Numbered from the stretch's first letter, positions 1 through 8,093 are shown. The stretch: 49,336 nucleotides of DNA from Mesorhizobium escarrei (GCF_935825525.1 NZ_CAKXZT010000176.1:40367-89702), one strand, 5' to 3'. Notes: a model not told the origin generated them from the sequence alone. Made by a program: numbers and translations.

Positions 1-70
1 CTATGATCTGGGATATTTCGACGATGAGACATGCAGGCTCGAACCACTCGAAAACCCTTTCGGGCGAAAG

Positions 71-112
71 TGTTACCTATGTCTCCGGTATAAACCGTAA
101 CCTATGTGTCCA
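71..112. mobile_element. possible IS481-like terminal remnant
   Basis: Two near-identical blocks, GTTACCTATGTCTCC and GTAACCTATGTGTCC, lie about 22 bases apart, the first preceded by T to give TGTTACC. Blocks of this wording recur at the ends of IS481-type elements in alphaproteobacteria, recalled from memory and not searched. No transposase is present in the window. The remnant stops about 20 bases from the 3' end of tRNA-Arg, so it could mark the edge of something integrated to the left of the window. Confidence 0.3.
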
Positions 113-131
113 GAATGGACCCTGAAAATGC

Positions 132-208
132 TGGCGATCCCGACAGGATTCGAACCTGTGACCATCGGCTTAGAAGGCCGGTGCTCTATCCAGCTGAGCT
201 ACGGGACC
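132..208 (-). tRNA. tRNA-Arg (anticodon TCT)
   Basis: The minus strand folds as a full cloverleaf. The acceptor arm GGTCCCG pairs with CGGGATC (one G-T pair), followed by discriminator G and an encoded CCA. The anticodon loop is CTTCTAA, giving TCT, which reads AGA arginine codons. The T arm carries GGTTCGAATCC. The last pair of the anticodon stem looks mismatched (C-A). The 3' end faces the left window edge, a typical integration target. Confidence 0.95.
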
Positions 209-269
209 GCTGGCCGACGCCAAGGGCCGGCTAATTTATGCGCTGCGACGGCTGCCCAGCATTTGCCGG

Positions 270-575
270 TCAATGCGTCCAGGGCGTCCTGCGGTCATAG
301 CGGAAATTCTCCGCATAGGAAATCTGGCGGCGCTTGGATTCCTTCGGCTCCTCGACGCGGTAGGTCAGCCCCTCCTTCTCCGCATAGGCCACCGCCTCTT
401 CCCTTGTGTCGAAGGTGAGCCTGATCTGGCTCCGCATGTCACCCGACGTGGTGTAGCCCATCAGCGGATCGATTTTCTTGCGCATCTCGGGATCGAATTC
501 CAGCACCCAGTGGCCGGTCTTGGCCTTGCCGGACTGCATCGCGGTTTTGGCTGGGCTGAAAATGCGCGCGGACAT
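270..575 (-). CDS. ETC complex I subunit, NDUFS4-like
   Basis: A 101-residue soluble protein matching the ETC complex I subunit family, the bacterial counterpart of mitochondrial accessory subunit NDUFS4 (18 kDa) of NADH:ubiquinone oxidoreductase. Visible hallmarks are the opening MSARIFSPAKTAMQSG, the segment GHWVLEFDPE near residue 22 and the aromatic-rich C-terminus with YAENFRYDRR. The frame stays open for 25 codons upstream, but the ATG at 575 has a GAGG ribosome site five bases before it and matches the family start. It sits alone between two tRNA genes, away from the nuo operon, as is usual in Rhizobiales. Confidence 0.85.
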   Translation of the reverse strand: MSARIFSPAKTAMQSGKAKTGHWVLEFDPEMRKKIDPLMGYTTSGDMRSQIRLTFDTREEAVAYAEKEGLTYRVEEPKESKRRQISYAENFRYDRRTPWTH

Positions 576-867
576 GAACACCTCGTTACTACGTGCAAGC
601 GGCACCGCCGCTGTATTCCCGTCATTACTGCGCAATGCTGCCGGCGGCAAGGCCGAGCCTGCCGTACCCCCTTCACGGCGGCCACCGACGATGATCGCGC
701 GAGGTCAAAAAATCCATCCCCTCAATCAGCTTGAGCAGTTTGCCAGGGGAGCCTTGCTGTCGGACGGCGGTACGGCGATCGCTGGCCGGCGCGATGGTCA
801 CCGTTCGGGAGGTGGACAACGTGCCAACGGATTGCCTGCCGTTTGTTCCGTTTTCGTCTTTTAGGGG

Positions 868-896
868 TTGCGCAGCCAGGCCCGGAACCCTATACG
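868..896 (+). promoter_or_regulatory. probable sigma-70 promoter of tRNA-Pro
   Basis: TTGCGC at 868-873 and TATACG at 891-896 are separated by 17 bases, and the mature tRNA-Pro begins 13 bases later. The rest of the 333-base gap between the complex I gene and the tRNA (576-908) shows no convincing gene. Confidence 0.55.
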
Positions 897-908
897 CCGC
901 CAAGGACT

Positions 909-985
<77 letters not shown>

Positions 986-1069
986 TCCATTCACGGAAAT
1001 CATCGCCCGTGCTGCCGGCGCACCGGCGCCGGACAGCATCTGCGACGGGCAAAGCACCCAAGCGAACGA

Positions 1070-1098
1070 CGGGCAGCCCGGATTTCCGGGCGAGCCCG
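1070..1098. terminator. hairpin between tRNA-Pro and the hydrolase gene
   Basis: An inner stem CCCGG/CCGGG with loop ATTT sits inside an outer stem CGGGC/GCCCG. It lies between convergent transcription units (tRNA-Pro plus, hydrolase minus) but has no clear T tract, so intrinsic termination is only plausible. Confidence 0.35.
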
Positions 1099-1116
1099 CC
1101 TGAAGCTTGCGAAGCG

Positions 1117-1944
1117 TCAGCCTTGGATGAACGCCAGGAGATCCGGATTGATGATCTCCGGGTGGGTGGTGCACATGCCGTGCGGAAGGCCCTCGTAGAC
1201 CTTGAGCGTGCCGTGCTTCACGAGCTTGGCTGCAAGCAGAGCGGAGTCGGCAATCGGCACGATCTGGTCGTCATCGCCGTGCATGATCAGGACGGGCACG
1301 TCGATCTTCTTCAGGTCCTCCGTAAAGTCGGTTTCGGAAAAAGCCTCGATGCAGTCGAAATGGGCCTTGGCTCCGCCCATCATGCCCTGGCGCCACCAAT
1401 TGTCGACGGCCCCTTGCGAGACCTTGGCGCCCTCGCGATTGAAGCCATAGAACGGGCCGGCAGGCACATCCCTGTAGAACTGGGCGCGGTTGGCGACCAA
1501 AGCGGCACGGTAGCCGTCGAAGACCTCGATCGGCAGGCCGCCGGGGTTGTTGTCGGTCTTGAGCATGATCGGGGGCACCGCGCCGATCAGCACCGCCTTG
1601 GCGACGCGTCCTTCGCCACCGTAGCCGGCAACGTAACGCGCCACCTCGCCGCCGCCGGTCGAATGGCCGATATGGACGGCGTTCTTGAGATCAAGATGAG
1701 CGGCCAGAGCCGCGACGTCGGCGGCATAGGTGTCCATCTCGTTGCCGGTCGCGGTCTGTGTCGAGCGGCCGTGCCCGCGCCGGTCATGCGCGATGACGCG
1801 ATAGCCCTTGTCGAGGAAGAACAGCATCTGGTTGTCCCAGTCGTCGGCGCTCAGCGGCCAGCCGTGATGGAACACGATTGGCTGGCCTGTGCCCCAATCC
1901 TTGTAGAAAATCTCGGTGCCGTCCCTGGTGGTGAATGTGCTCAT
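1117..1944 (-). CDS. alpha/beta hydrolase, cofactor-free haloperoxidase/arylesterase type
   Basis: A 275-residue alpha/beta-hydrolase of the cofactor-free chloroperoxidase/aryl esterase group, probably a cytoplasmic esterase or perhydrolase. The nucleophile elbow GHSTGG places the catalytic Ser at 95; the acid lies in HGDDDQIVP (Asp 224-226) and the base is His255 in GLPHGM. The oxyanion segment HHGWPLS begins at residue 26. The length is normal and AAGGAG precedes the ATG by seven bases. It is divergent from a GlxA-type regulator that probably controls it. The haloperoxidase activity of this family is a side reaction of perhydrolysis, and the true substrate is unknown. Confidence 0.88.
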   Translation of the reverse strand: MSTFTTRDGTEIFYKDWGTGQPIVFHHGWPLSADDWDNQMLFFLDKGYRVIAHDRRGHGRSTQTATGNEMDTYAADVAALAAHLDLKNAVHIGHSTGGGEVARYVAGYGGEGRVAKAVLIGAVPPIMLKTDNNPGGLPIEVFDGYRAALVANRAQFYRDVPAGPFYGFNREGAKVSQGAVDNWWRQGMMGGAKAHFDCIEAFSETDFTEDLKKIDVPVLIMHGDDDQIVPIADSALLAAKLVKHGTLKVYEGLPHGMCTTHPEIINPDLLAFIQG

Positions 1945-2028
1945 AGTCGTACTCCTTATTAGCGGAATAGGCGGGGAAGGTTCGTTCCCTCTGTGGACAA
2001 GCTATTGCAACGGAGCCATGGTGAGAAT

Positions 2029-2063
2029 TGGCAAAACAGACATTGAACGTGGCAAAACTGACA
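2029..2063. promoter_or_regulatory. 21-bp-period direct repeat, likely AraC-type operator
   Basis: Two copies of TGGCAAAAC(A/T)GACA, at 2029-2042 and 2050-2063, repeat with a period of exactly 21 bases, two helical turns on the same face. AraC-family regulators classically bind such tandem half-sites. The repeat sits in the divergent gap of the hydrolase and the GlxA-type gene and abuts the GTG start of the latter. Confidence 0.5.
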
Positions 2064-2064
2064 G

Positions 2065-3093
2065 GTGATTACGCTGTCTGACCGGGTTGAAATCGGGCTT
2101 GTGGTGTATCCCGGTGTTCAGGAAGCGGCAGTACTCGGTCTGACCGACCTGTTCCAGCTAGCCAACCGGCTGGCTGCCGAACGGTCGCCGGACGCGCTGA
2201 GGCTTCGCGTCAGCCATTGGCAGTGGCAGGACGCGAGCCAAACCGTCATCCGCAGCTTCGACAGCGAGCCCGGCCCCGGCCATGGACCTGCCATGGTCAT
2301 CTTGCCTCCGACCCTGGGTGATCCGATCGCTCGCGAGGCGGCGGCGCCCTATGCCGACTGGCTCAGGGCCCGCCATGCTGCGGGCGCGACGCTCGGCTCG
2401 GTCTGCGCCGGCGCGTTCGTGCTTGCCGAGACCGGCCTGTTGTCGGGTCGTGCGGCGACCACGCACTGGGCCTATCGCGACGCGCTTGCGATGCGCTTCC
2501 CCGACATCGCACTGGATGCCGACAAGCTGGTCATCGACGACGGCGACATCATCACCGCCGGCGGCTATATGGCCTGGACCGACCTCGGCCTGAAACTCGT
2601 CGACCGGGTGCTTGGGCCGACCGTCATGATGGACACCGCCCGTTTCATGCTGGTCGACCCGCCGGGACGCGAGCAACGCTTCTACAGCCCCTTTGCTCCC
2701 AGGCTGAACCATGGCGACGAGGCCATCCTCAAGGTGCAGCACTGGCTTCAGGCGAGAGGCGCGCGCGATGTGACACTTGCCACCATGGCGGAGCAAGCGG
2801 CCTTGGAGGAGCGGACTTTTTTGCGCCGCTTTCGCAACGCCACCGGCCTCAAGCCGACCGAATATTGCCAGCACCTGCGCGTCGGCAAGGCGCGTGAGAT
2901 CTTGCAAGCGACGACCCGATCCATCGACCAGATCGCCTGGGACGTCGGCTATGACGATCCCGGCTCCTTCCGCAAAGTGTTCGCCAGGATCACCGGCCTG
3001 GCGCCGGGCGATTACCGCAGGCGCTTTGGCGCGGGACGAGCGGCCCTGCCCGGCGGCGATCGGGCTGAAGCTGTAGCGAGGCTAGAGCAATGA
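2065..3093 (+). CDS. GlxA-family AraC transcriptional regulator
   Basis: A 342-residue regulator with an N-terminal DJ-1/PfpI-like glutamine amidotransferase fold (about 10-180) and a C-terminal AraC double helix-turn-helix (about 220-320). The PfpI part carries the GSVCAGAFVLAETGLL nucleophile-elbow segment. The DNA-binding part carries TFLRRFRNATGLKPTEYCQHLR and GYDDPGSFRKVFARITGLAP. The start is GTG at 2065; no earlier or nearby ATG is in frame and no clear ribosome site precedes it, so a short leader or leaderless message is possible. It is divergent from the hydrolase gene with the direct repeat between, suggesting activation of that gene and autoregulation. Confidence 0.88.
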   Translation: MITLSDRVEIGLVVYPGVQEAAVLGLTDLFQLANRLAAERSPDALRLRVSHWQWQDASQTVIRSFDSEPGPGHGPAMVILPPTLGDPIAREAAAPYADWLRARHAAGATLGSVCAGAFVLAETGLLSGRAATTHWAYRDALAMRFPDIALDADKLVIDDGDIITAGGYMAWTDLGLKLVDRVLGPTVMMDTARFMLVDPPGREQRFYSPFAPRLNHGDEAILKVQHWLQARGARDVTLATMAEQAALEERTFLRRFRNATGLKPTEYCQHLRVGKAREILQATTRSIDQIAWDVGYDDPGSFRKVFARITGLAPGDYRRRFGAGRAALPGGDRAEAVARLEQ

Positions 3094-3302
3094 TCGACCG
3101 ACCAATCACGACCTGCGATGAGTGCGGCAGCACCTACTTCGCCGAAAGTAGCTCAATGGCCAAATTATGTGCCGAATGCGCATTTCGGCTCTATGGGTAT
3201 CCAAACTGCGAGCATCATTTCGAAAGCGGCCGATGCACGGCGTGCGGGTGGGACGGCTCTCAATCTCAATCAAAATACGTCGCCGATCTCATTCCCAGGT
3301 AA
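3090..3302 (+). CDS. small zinc-ribbon-like protein
   Basis: A 70-residue protein with three CxxC pairs (Cys9/12, 27/30, 49/52), an extra Cys40 and HH at 42-43, enough ligands for two zinc sites. It ends in a GRCTACGWDGS-type segment. The family is not one I can name. Its ATG overlaps the stop of the GlxA-type regulator (ATGA), so the two are translationally coupled, which suggests but does not prove a shared role. The overlap and cysteine pattern argue against a chance ORF. Confidence 0.6.
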   Translation: MIDRPITTCDECGSTYFAESSSMAKLCAECAFRLYGYPNCEHHFESGRCTACGWDGSQSQSKYVADLIPR

Positions 3303-3408
3303 GGCCGATACGTTGAGAATGTGGCGATCGATCACCTTCCCGGCATCGTCTGCACCGGGCGGCGCTGAACCAAGGCGACGACTGCTCGGATTGCGGCATA
3401 AATGGCAA

Positions 3409-3452
3409 GCTCGCCGGGAGGAGAACCCCAACCGCCCCGTCTCCCGGCGAGC
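3409..3452. repeat. 12-bp perfect inverted repeat
   Basis: GCTCGCCGGGAG at 3409-3420 and CTCCCGGCGAGC at 3441-3452 enclose a 20-base loop, in the gap between convergent genes (zinc-ribbon protein plus, hdaA minus). There is no T tract. It may be a dispersed palindrome or a Rho-independent-like end. No gene is seen in 3303-3564. Confidence 0.4.
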
Positions 3453-3564
3453 CTACAACCTGATTTGGTACGCATCAGGACCGGGATTAGCCGGCAAGGC
3501 TAACGTTGCAAGACAGATGCCAGCCCTTGTTTCCCAAAACGGGACACCGGCTGAGGCTGTCGTA

Positions 3565-4269
3565 TCAGATCTCAAACTCGCCCTGCCCCTCATCCATGGC
3601 GCTGACGGTTTCGGCGGCGAGCGCCCTTGTGATCGGCGTCTTGCGCTCCAGCGCCGTGCGATCGAGCCGCTCGACCACCCGCATTGCGGTGGCCAGCGAG
3701 CGTTCGATGCGGCGCACCAGATATTGCACGACATGCGGCTCGACCTCGACCTGGCGGTCGGCGAACAGTTTGGTGATGACGCCAGCCAGCAAGAGATCGT
3801 CGGGCTCGTGGATCTCGACCGTCGCCGCCGCCTTCAGCCGCGATGCGAGGTCGGGGAGCTTGACACCCCAGGCGGACGGAAAGCGGCGCGCGGTCAAGAG
3901 CAAGGTCGAGCCGGCCGCGCGCACCGCATTGATCAGATGGAACAGCCCCTCTTCATCGACCGGACCGGCATCGACATCGTCGATCAATGCGGGCCGCGCG
4001 CCGAGGCTCGCCATGCAGTCTTCGATCCGCCCGGCGTCGATCTTCACTGCGCTGGCGCGGGCGCGCCAGATCGACGCCAGATGGGTTTTTCCACAGCCTG
4101 CCGGACCGGCGAGCACGACCACCGGCGACGGCCAGTCCGGCCAGCGATCGACCAGCGCCACCGCCTGGCTGTTGGTGCCTGAGACGACGAGTTCGTCGCG
4201 CGAATAGCCGGTGCCGTGGCCGAGATCGAGCGGCAACTGGCGCGGCGGGTCGATCTTGTTGTCCGGCAT
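3565..4269 (-). CDS. hdaA: DnaA regulatory inactivator HdaA
   Basis: A 234-residue AAA+ protein equivalent to DnaA domain III without the C-terminal DNA-binding domain, as in Hda. RQLPLDL at residues 10-16 fits the beta-clamp binding motif that lets Hda act on loaded clamps. Walker A is GPAGCGKTH and the Walker B-like segment is ALIDDVD; the sensor part follows in LTARRFPSAW and SRLKAA. The known role is stimulating DnaA-ATP hydrolysis after initiation. The frame stays open far upstream, but that extension lies antisense-like over the permease gene; the ATG at 4269, just before MPDNKID, is the sensible start. It lies five bases after the permease stop, so they form one operon. Confidence 0.88.
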   Translation of the reverse strand: MPDNKIDPPRQLPLDLGHGTGYSRDELVVSGTNSQAVALVDRWPDWPSPVVVLAGPAGCGKTHLASIWRARASAVKIDAGRIEDCMASLGARPALIDDVDAGPVDEEGLFHLINAVRAAGSTLLLTARRFPSAWGVKLPDLASRLKAAATVEIHEPDDLLLAGVITKLFADRQVEVEPHVVQYLVRRIERSLATAMRVVERLDRTALERKTPITRALAAETVSAMDEGQGEFEI

Positions 4270-4274
4270 CTGGC

Positions 4275-5474
4275 TCAACTGCGCGGCCCACCGCTCCCGC
4301 GGCGACGCGCCGGCAGCGGCGGCACAGGTTCGGTGTTGTGGCCCTTGTAGAGCGGCGACTCGAGATAGCGGGCGATGGCAAAGCGCACCAGAACGGCAAC
4401 GGCGGCCGAGGCCGGCACGGCGATCAGCAAGCCGACGAAGCCGAACAGAGCGCCGAAGGCAAACAGCGAAAACATCAGCCACACCGGATGCAGGCCGACG
4501 CTTTTTCCGACCAGCCTCGGCTGCAGGATGTTGCCCTCGATGAACTGGCCGACGAAGAACACGCCGGCCACCGCCGCGACCATAGTCCAGTCCGGCCAGA
4601 ACTGGACGAAGGCGACGCCGACGGCCAGCACCAGCCCGGTCAGCGAGCCGACATAGGGGATGAAGGAGATCAGCCCGGCGAACAGGCCGATCAGGATGCC
4701 AAAATTCAGACCGGTCAGCGTCAGCCCGGTGGCGTACATGGCGCCCAGTACCAGGCACAGCGTGCCCTGGCCGCGCACAAAGCCGGCAGTGGCGGTGTTG
4801 ATGTCGTTGGCGATTGCCCTGACGGTCTGGACATAATCGCGCGGCACCCAGCTGTCGACAATCGCCACCATGCGATCCCAGTCGAGCAGCATGTAGAAGG
4901 CGACGACGGGCGTGACGACGAACAGGCTGACCACCGAGACCAGCGCCACGCCCGAGCTCCAGATCGAGGTGAACACCGTGGTCAGCAGGCCGAAGCCGGA
5001 GGTCAGCAGCGAATTCAACCCTTCGCGCAGGCCATTGGCGTCGACGCCGAATTGCTCTTCCAGCCATCTCGGATCGAAGCTGGTGATCAGGCTCTGCAGC
5101 CGGGTCAGGTATTCCGGCAGCTTGCTGGCGAAATCGGCCATCTGCGAAGCCAGCACCGGAATGAGGATGACGAAGGCCAGCACCAGAACGACGATGAAGG
5201 CAAACAGGATGACAATCGTCGCCATCAGCCTGGACAGGCCGAGCCGCTGCAGCCGATCGGCGACCGGGTCGAGGAAATAGGCGAGCACCATGCCGGCGAC
5301 GAACGGCAGCAGGATGCCGCTGAAGACATAGAGGAAGATCGCGAGGATGACGGCGCTGATCAGCCAGAAGCGGATCTGGCGGCGAAACACGCCAGACGCG
5401 ACAGCATCGGCAGCCGCAGCCTCGGCTGCCGCGTCGATGTCCTGGTCAGGTGCCCGGTTTGGAGCCTTCGCCAT
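4275..5474 (-). CDS. AI-2E family transporter (PerM-like permease)
   Basis: A 399-residue integral membrane protein of the AI-2E/PerM family. Hydrophobic segments appear at about 35-85, a long soluble insert follows, and further segments run from about 175 to the C-terminal GLLIAVPASAAVAVLVRF, which is the family signature region. The name comes from E. coli TqsA; most members have no proven autoinducer role, so the substrate is left open. It lies between the phosphatidyltransferase gene (29-base overlap at its start) and hdaA. The C-terminal tail is proline- and arginine-rich. Confidence 0.85.
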   Translation of the reverse strand: MAKAPNRAPDQDIDAAAEAAAADAVASGVFRRQIRFWLISAVILAIFLYVFSGILLPFVAGMVLAYFLDPVADRLQRLGLSRLMATIVILFAFIVVLVLAFVILIPVLASQMADFASKLPEYLTRLQSLITSFDPRWLEEQFGVDANGLREGLNSLLTSGFGLLTTVFTSIWSSGVALVSVVSLFVVTPVVAFYMLLDWDRMVAIVDSWVPRDYVQTVRAIANDINTATAGFVRGQGTLCLVLGAMYATGLTLTGLNFGILIGLFAGLISFIPYVGSLTGLVLAVGVAFVQFWPDWTMVAAVAGVFFVGQFIEGNILQPRLVGKSVGLHPVWLMFSLFAFGALFGFVGLLIAVPASAAVAVLVRFAIARYLESPLYKGHNTEPVPPLPARRRGSGGPRS

Positions 5475-6009
5475 AGCCGCTCATATGCCTCAGCCAAGCC
5501 ACGAGATAGGCCGCGGCCGAAGCCACGGTCAAGACCCCGGACAGCAATATGAGCACCGGCCTGAGCGGATCGAGATCGATGGCGAGGGCCAGTTCGCCCA
5601 GCACCACCGCCGCCAGCCCGATCTGGACGGCGGTGTTGGCCTTCGACACGAACAGCGGCTTCATCTCGACCGGGTGGGTCATGACGGTGGACAGAACGAC
5701 GGCGCAGACGATCAGCGCATCGCGCGACACCATGGTGACGACCAGCCACAGCGGCAATTCACCGATGAAGCCCAGCACCACGAACACCGAGACCAGCAGC
5801 AATTTGTCGGCCATCGGATCGAGATAGGCGCCAAGCTGCGAAAACTGGTTGAAATGGCGGGCAATGAAGCCGTCGACGCCGTCGGAAATGCCGGCGATCA
5901 GGAAGCCGGCGAAAGCCCAGTCCCAGCGCGCCTGCAGCATGGCCAGCACCACACCCGGCACCAGCACGAAACGCATGATCGTGATCAGGTTGGGGATGGT
6001 CAAACGCAT
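5446..6009 (-). CDS. CDP-alcohol phosphatidyltransferase family protein
   Basis: A 187-residue membrane enzyme with the complete CDP-OH-P motif D-G-x2-A-R-x8-G-x3-D-x3-D, read in DGFIARHFNQFSQLGAYLDP followed by MAD. Members transfer a phosphatidyl group from CDP-diacylglycerol to an alcohol. The ATG at 6009 gives the family start MRLTIPNLIT, preceded by GGGAC; the 26 codons upstream look non-coding. A second paralogue at 26477-27073 sits in the canonical pgsA context, so this copy may make another phospholipid or cardiolipin. It leads the operon with the permease and hdaA. Confidence 0.82.
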   Translation of the reverse strand: MRLTIPNLITIMRFVLVPGVVLAMLQARWDWAFAGFLIAGISDGVDGFIARHFNQFSQLGAYLDPMADKLLLVSVFVVLGFIGELPLWLVVTMVSRDALIVCAVVLSTVMTHPVEMKPLFVSKANTAVQIGLAAVVLGELALAIDLDPLRPVLILLSGVLTVASAAAYLVAWLRHMSGYGEGSKPGT

Positions 6010-6082
6010 GTCCCGTCGCTTCTGTTTTGATGATACATGATAGAGATGAGAGGCTACGGCAAGTGAGACCGACGCAGAAGCT

Positions 6083-6112
6083 GCCAATCTCCGCTCGTGG
6101 AAAGAGATTGGC
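6083..6112. promoter_or_regulatory. 9-bp inverted repeat in the divergent purM gap
   Basis: GCCAATCTC at 6083-6091 and GAGATTGGC at 6104-6112 are perfect inverted arms around 12 bases, midway between two divergent starts (6009 and 6264). A related GGAGATT occurs about 35 bases further. It could be an operator or a leader hairpin. Confidence 0.35.
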
Positions 6113-6263
6113 TGTCTTCAAGGCCTTCGCTAATCGCCAATGTTGGAGATTTGCCTGAAGCGCTCTGTCCACGATTTTGTGATGCCGAAAGTGTCTGAGC
6201 CAGCCGTTATCCTTGCGAGGCGCAGCCGTTCATGCGAAGAGCCCCGGAAAGCAGGAAAGAGTG

Positions 6264-7328
6264 ATGAGCAAGCGCAAGAACGGGCTCACCTATGCCGAGG
6301 CGGGTGTCGACATCGATGCCGGAAACCTCATGGTCGAGAAGATCAAGCCGCTGGTGCGCGCGACGCGCCGGCCGGGCGCCGATGGCGAGATCGGCGGCTT
6401 CGGCGGCCTGTTCGACCTCAAGGCCGCCGGCTTCACCGACCCGGTGCTGGTCGCCGCCAATGACGGCGTCGGCACCAAGCTGAAGATCGCCATCGATGCC
6501 GGCAAGCACGACACGATCGGCATAGACCTCGTCGCCATGTGCGTCAACGACATCATCGTGCAGGGCGCAGAGCCATTGTTCTTCCTCGACTATTTCGCCA
6601 CCGGCAAGCTCGATCCCGACCAGGGTGCGGCGATCGTCAGCGGCATCGCCGAGGGCTGCCGGCAGGCCGGATGCGCGCTGATCGGCGGCGAGACCGCGGA
6701 AATGCCCGGCATGTATCACGGCAACGACTACGACCTCGCCGGCTTTGCCGTGGGCGCGGCCGAACGCGGCCAGCTGCTACCGACCGACGACATCGTCGAG
6801 GGTGACGTGCTGTTGGGGCTGGCCTCGTCGGGCCTGCATTCGAACGGCTTTTCGCTAGTCCGCCGCATCGTCGCCACCAGCGGGCAGGCGTGGAGCGATC
6901 CGGCGCCGTTTAACGATGAAGCCACTTTGGCCGAGGCGCTGCTCGAGCCGACCCGCATCTACGTCAAGGCGATCCTCAAGGCGATCCGTAACACGCATGG
7001 CATCAAGGCGCTGGCCCATATCACCGGCGGCGGTTTCCCGGAAAACATCCCGCGCGTCCTGCCGAAGGATTTTTCGGCCGAGCTCGACCTCGACGCCATC
7101 GAGGTGCCGGCGGTGTTCCCATGGCTGGCCAAGACCGGCGGGGTGGCGCCCGAAGAGATGATGCGCACCTTCAACTGCGGCGTAGGCATGGTCCTCGCCG
7201 TCGCCTCCGGCCAGGCCGCACAGGTCGCGGCCGTGCTGCAGGAGGCCGGCGAGACGGTGACGCCGATCGGCCGCATCGTGCCGCGCCGTGACGCCGGCGT
7301 GATCTATCGCGGCGCGATCGGCCTATGA
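6264..7328 (+). CDS. purM: phosphoribosylformylglycinamidine cyclo-ligase
   Basis: A 354-residue PurM (AIR synthetase) that closes the imidazole ring of 5-aminoimidazole ribotide in purine synthesis, using ATP in the cytoplasm. Signature segments are LTYAEAGVDIDAGN at the N-terminus, LVAANDGVGTKLKIA, GIDLVAMCVNDI, LIGGETAEMPGMY and AHITGGGFPENIPR. The ATG at 6264 follows AGGAAAGAGTG; an in-frame extension to 6213 has no such site. It overlaps purN by four bases, the standard purMN arrangement. Confidence 0.96.
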   Translation: MSKRKNGLTYAEAGVDIDAGNLMVEKIKPLVRATRRPGADGEIGGFGGLFDLKAAGFTDPVLVAANDGVGTKLKIAIDAGKHDTIGIDLVAMCVNDIIVQGAEPLFFLDYFATGKLDPDQGAAIVSGIAEGCRQAGCALIGGETAEMPGMYHGNDYDLAGFAVGAAERGQLLPTDDIVEGDVLLGLASSGLHSNGFSLVRRIVATSGQAWSDPAPFNDEATLAEALLEPTRIYVKAILKAIRNTHGIKALAHITGGGFPENIPRVLPKDFSAELDLDAIEVPAVFPWLAKTGGVAPEEMMRTFNCGVGMVLAVASGQAAQVAAVLQEAGETVTPIGRIVPRRDAGVIYRGAIGL

Positions 7329-8035
7329 GTGCGCGCAAACGCACCGTGGTGCTGATTTCGGGTCGCGGCTCCAACATGACGGCGCTGATCGCCGCGGCCA
7401 GCAACCCGGACTATCCGGCCGAGATCGTCGGCGTCATTTCCGACCGGGCCAATGCCGCCGGTCTCGGTATCGCGGCGGCGCGCGGCATCGCCACCAAGGT
7501 GATTTCGCGGGCCGACCATAGCAGCAAGGAAGCGCATGACGGGGCGATCGACGCGGCGCTTGTCTCGTTCGGCGCCGAGATCGTGGCGCTGGCCGGTTAT
7601 ATGCGCATTCTCGGCGCGCGCTTCGTCGAGAAATGGCTGGGCCGGATGATCAACATCCACCCTGCCCTGCTGCCCGCCTTCAAGGGGCTGGATACGCATG
7701 CGCGCGCCTTGCGCGCGGGCATCCGCATCCATGGCTGCACGGTGCATTTCGTCACGCTCGACATGGATGACGGCCCGATCATCGCCCAGGCTGCCGTGCC
7801 GGTCATGGTCGGCGACAATGAGGATACGCTCGCCGCGCGCGTGCTGAAGGCCGAGCACCGGCTTTACCCACTGGCGCTCGGGCTGGTCGCCGAAGGCAAA
7901 GCGCGGATGGAAGGCGGCCGCACCGTGCTTGCCCATTTCGCCGACGATGCCGACAACAGCACCTCCGTGGTCATGGCGCCCGATCCGCTGCGCGAGGAGA
8001 CCGACCTCGAGCACCTGGCGCGCATCACGCCCTGA
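7325..8035 (+). CDS. purN: phosphoribosylglycinamide formyltransferase
   Basis: A 236-residue GAR transformylase that adds a formyl group from 10-formyl-THF to glycinamide ribonucleotide. SGRGSNM binds the ribonucleotide phosphate. The catalytic Asn/His/Asp set is visible in INIHPALLP, GCTVHFV and DMDDGPII. The C-terminal 20 or so residues (PLREETDLEHLARITP) extend past the usual core. ATG overlaps the purM stop, so the pair is translationally coupled. Confidence 0.96.
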   Translation: MSARKRTVVLISGRGSNMTALIAAASNPDYPAEIVGVISDRANAAGLGIAAARGIATKVISRADHSSKEAHDGAIDAALVSFGAEIVALAGYMRILGARFVEKWLGRMINIHPALLPAFKGLDTHARALRAGIRIHGCTVHFVTLDMDDGPIIAQAAVPVMVGDNEDTLAARVLKAEHRLYPLALGLVAEGKARMEGGRTVLAHFADDADNSTSVVMAPDPLREETDLEHLARITP

Positions 8036-8044
8036 GAACCATTC

Positions 8045-8073
8045 TTGAACATGGTAGCAATATTTGCTACTAT
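8045..8073 (+). promoter_or_regulatory. toxin-antitoxin promoter with embedded palindromic operator
   Basis: TTGAAC (8045-8050) and TACTAT (8068-8073) are 17 bases apart, a strong sigma-70 layout. GTAGCAA-TAT-TTGCTAC (8054-8070), a perfect 17-base palindrome, fills the spacer and touches the -10. It lies directly before the ParD-like gene, as expected for autorepression by an RHH antitoxin. Confidence 0.65.
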
Positions 8074-8093
8074 CTTGGCAAGGAGACAGTTCG

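Noticed and set aside
826..849. Minus-strand GGAAC-N15-CGTT before the complex I subunit gene
   Set aside because: The spacer is one base short of the EcfG range and the element is about 250 bases from the gene start.
1009..1962. 317-codon plus-strand frame across the hydrolase gene
   Set aside because: It is an antisense shadow of a clearly conserved alpha/beta hydrolase; its translation has no family features.
4270..5067. Upstream extension of the hdaA frame into a 500-codon protein
   Set aside because: The extension lies in an alternate frame of the permease gene and is R/G/A-rich noise; the clamp-binding motif and family start are at 4269.
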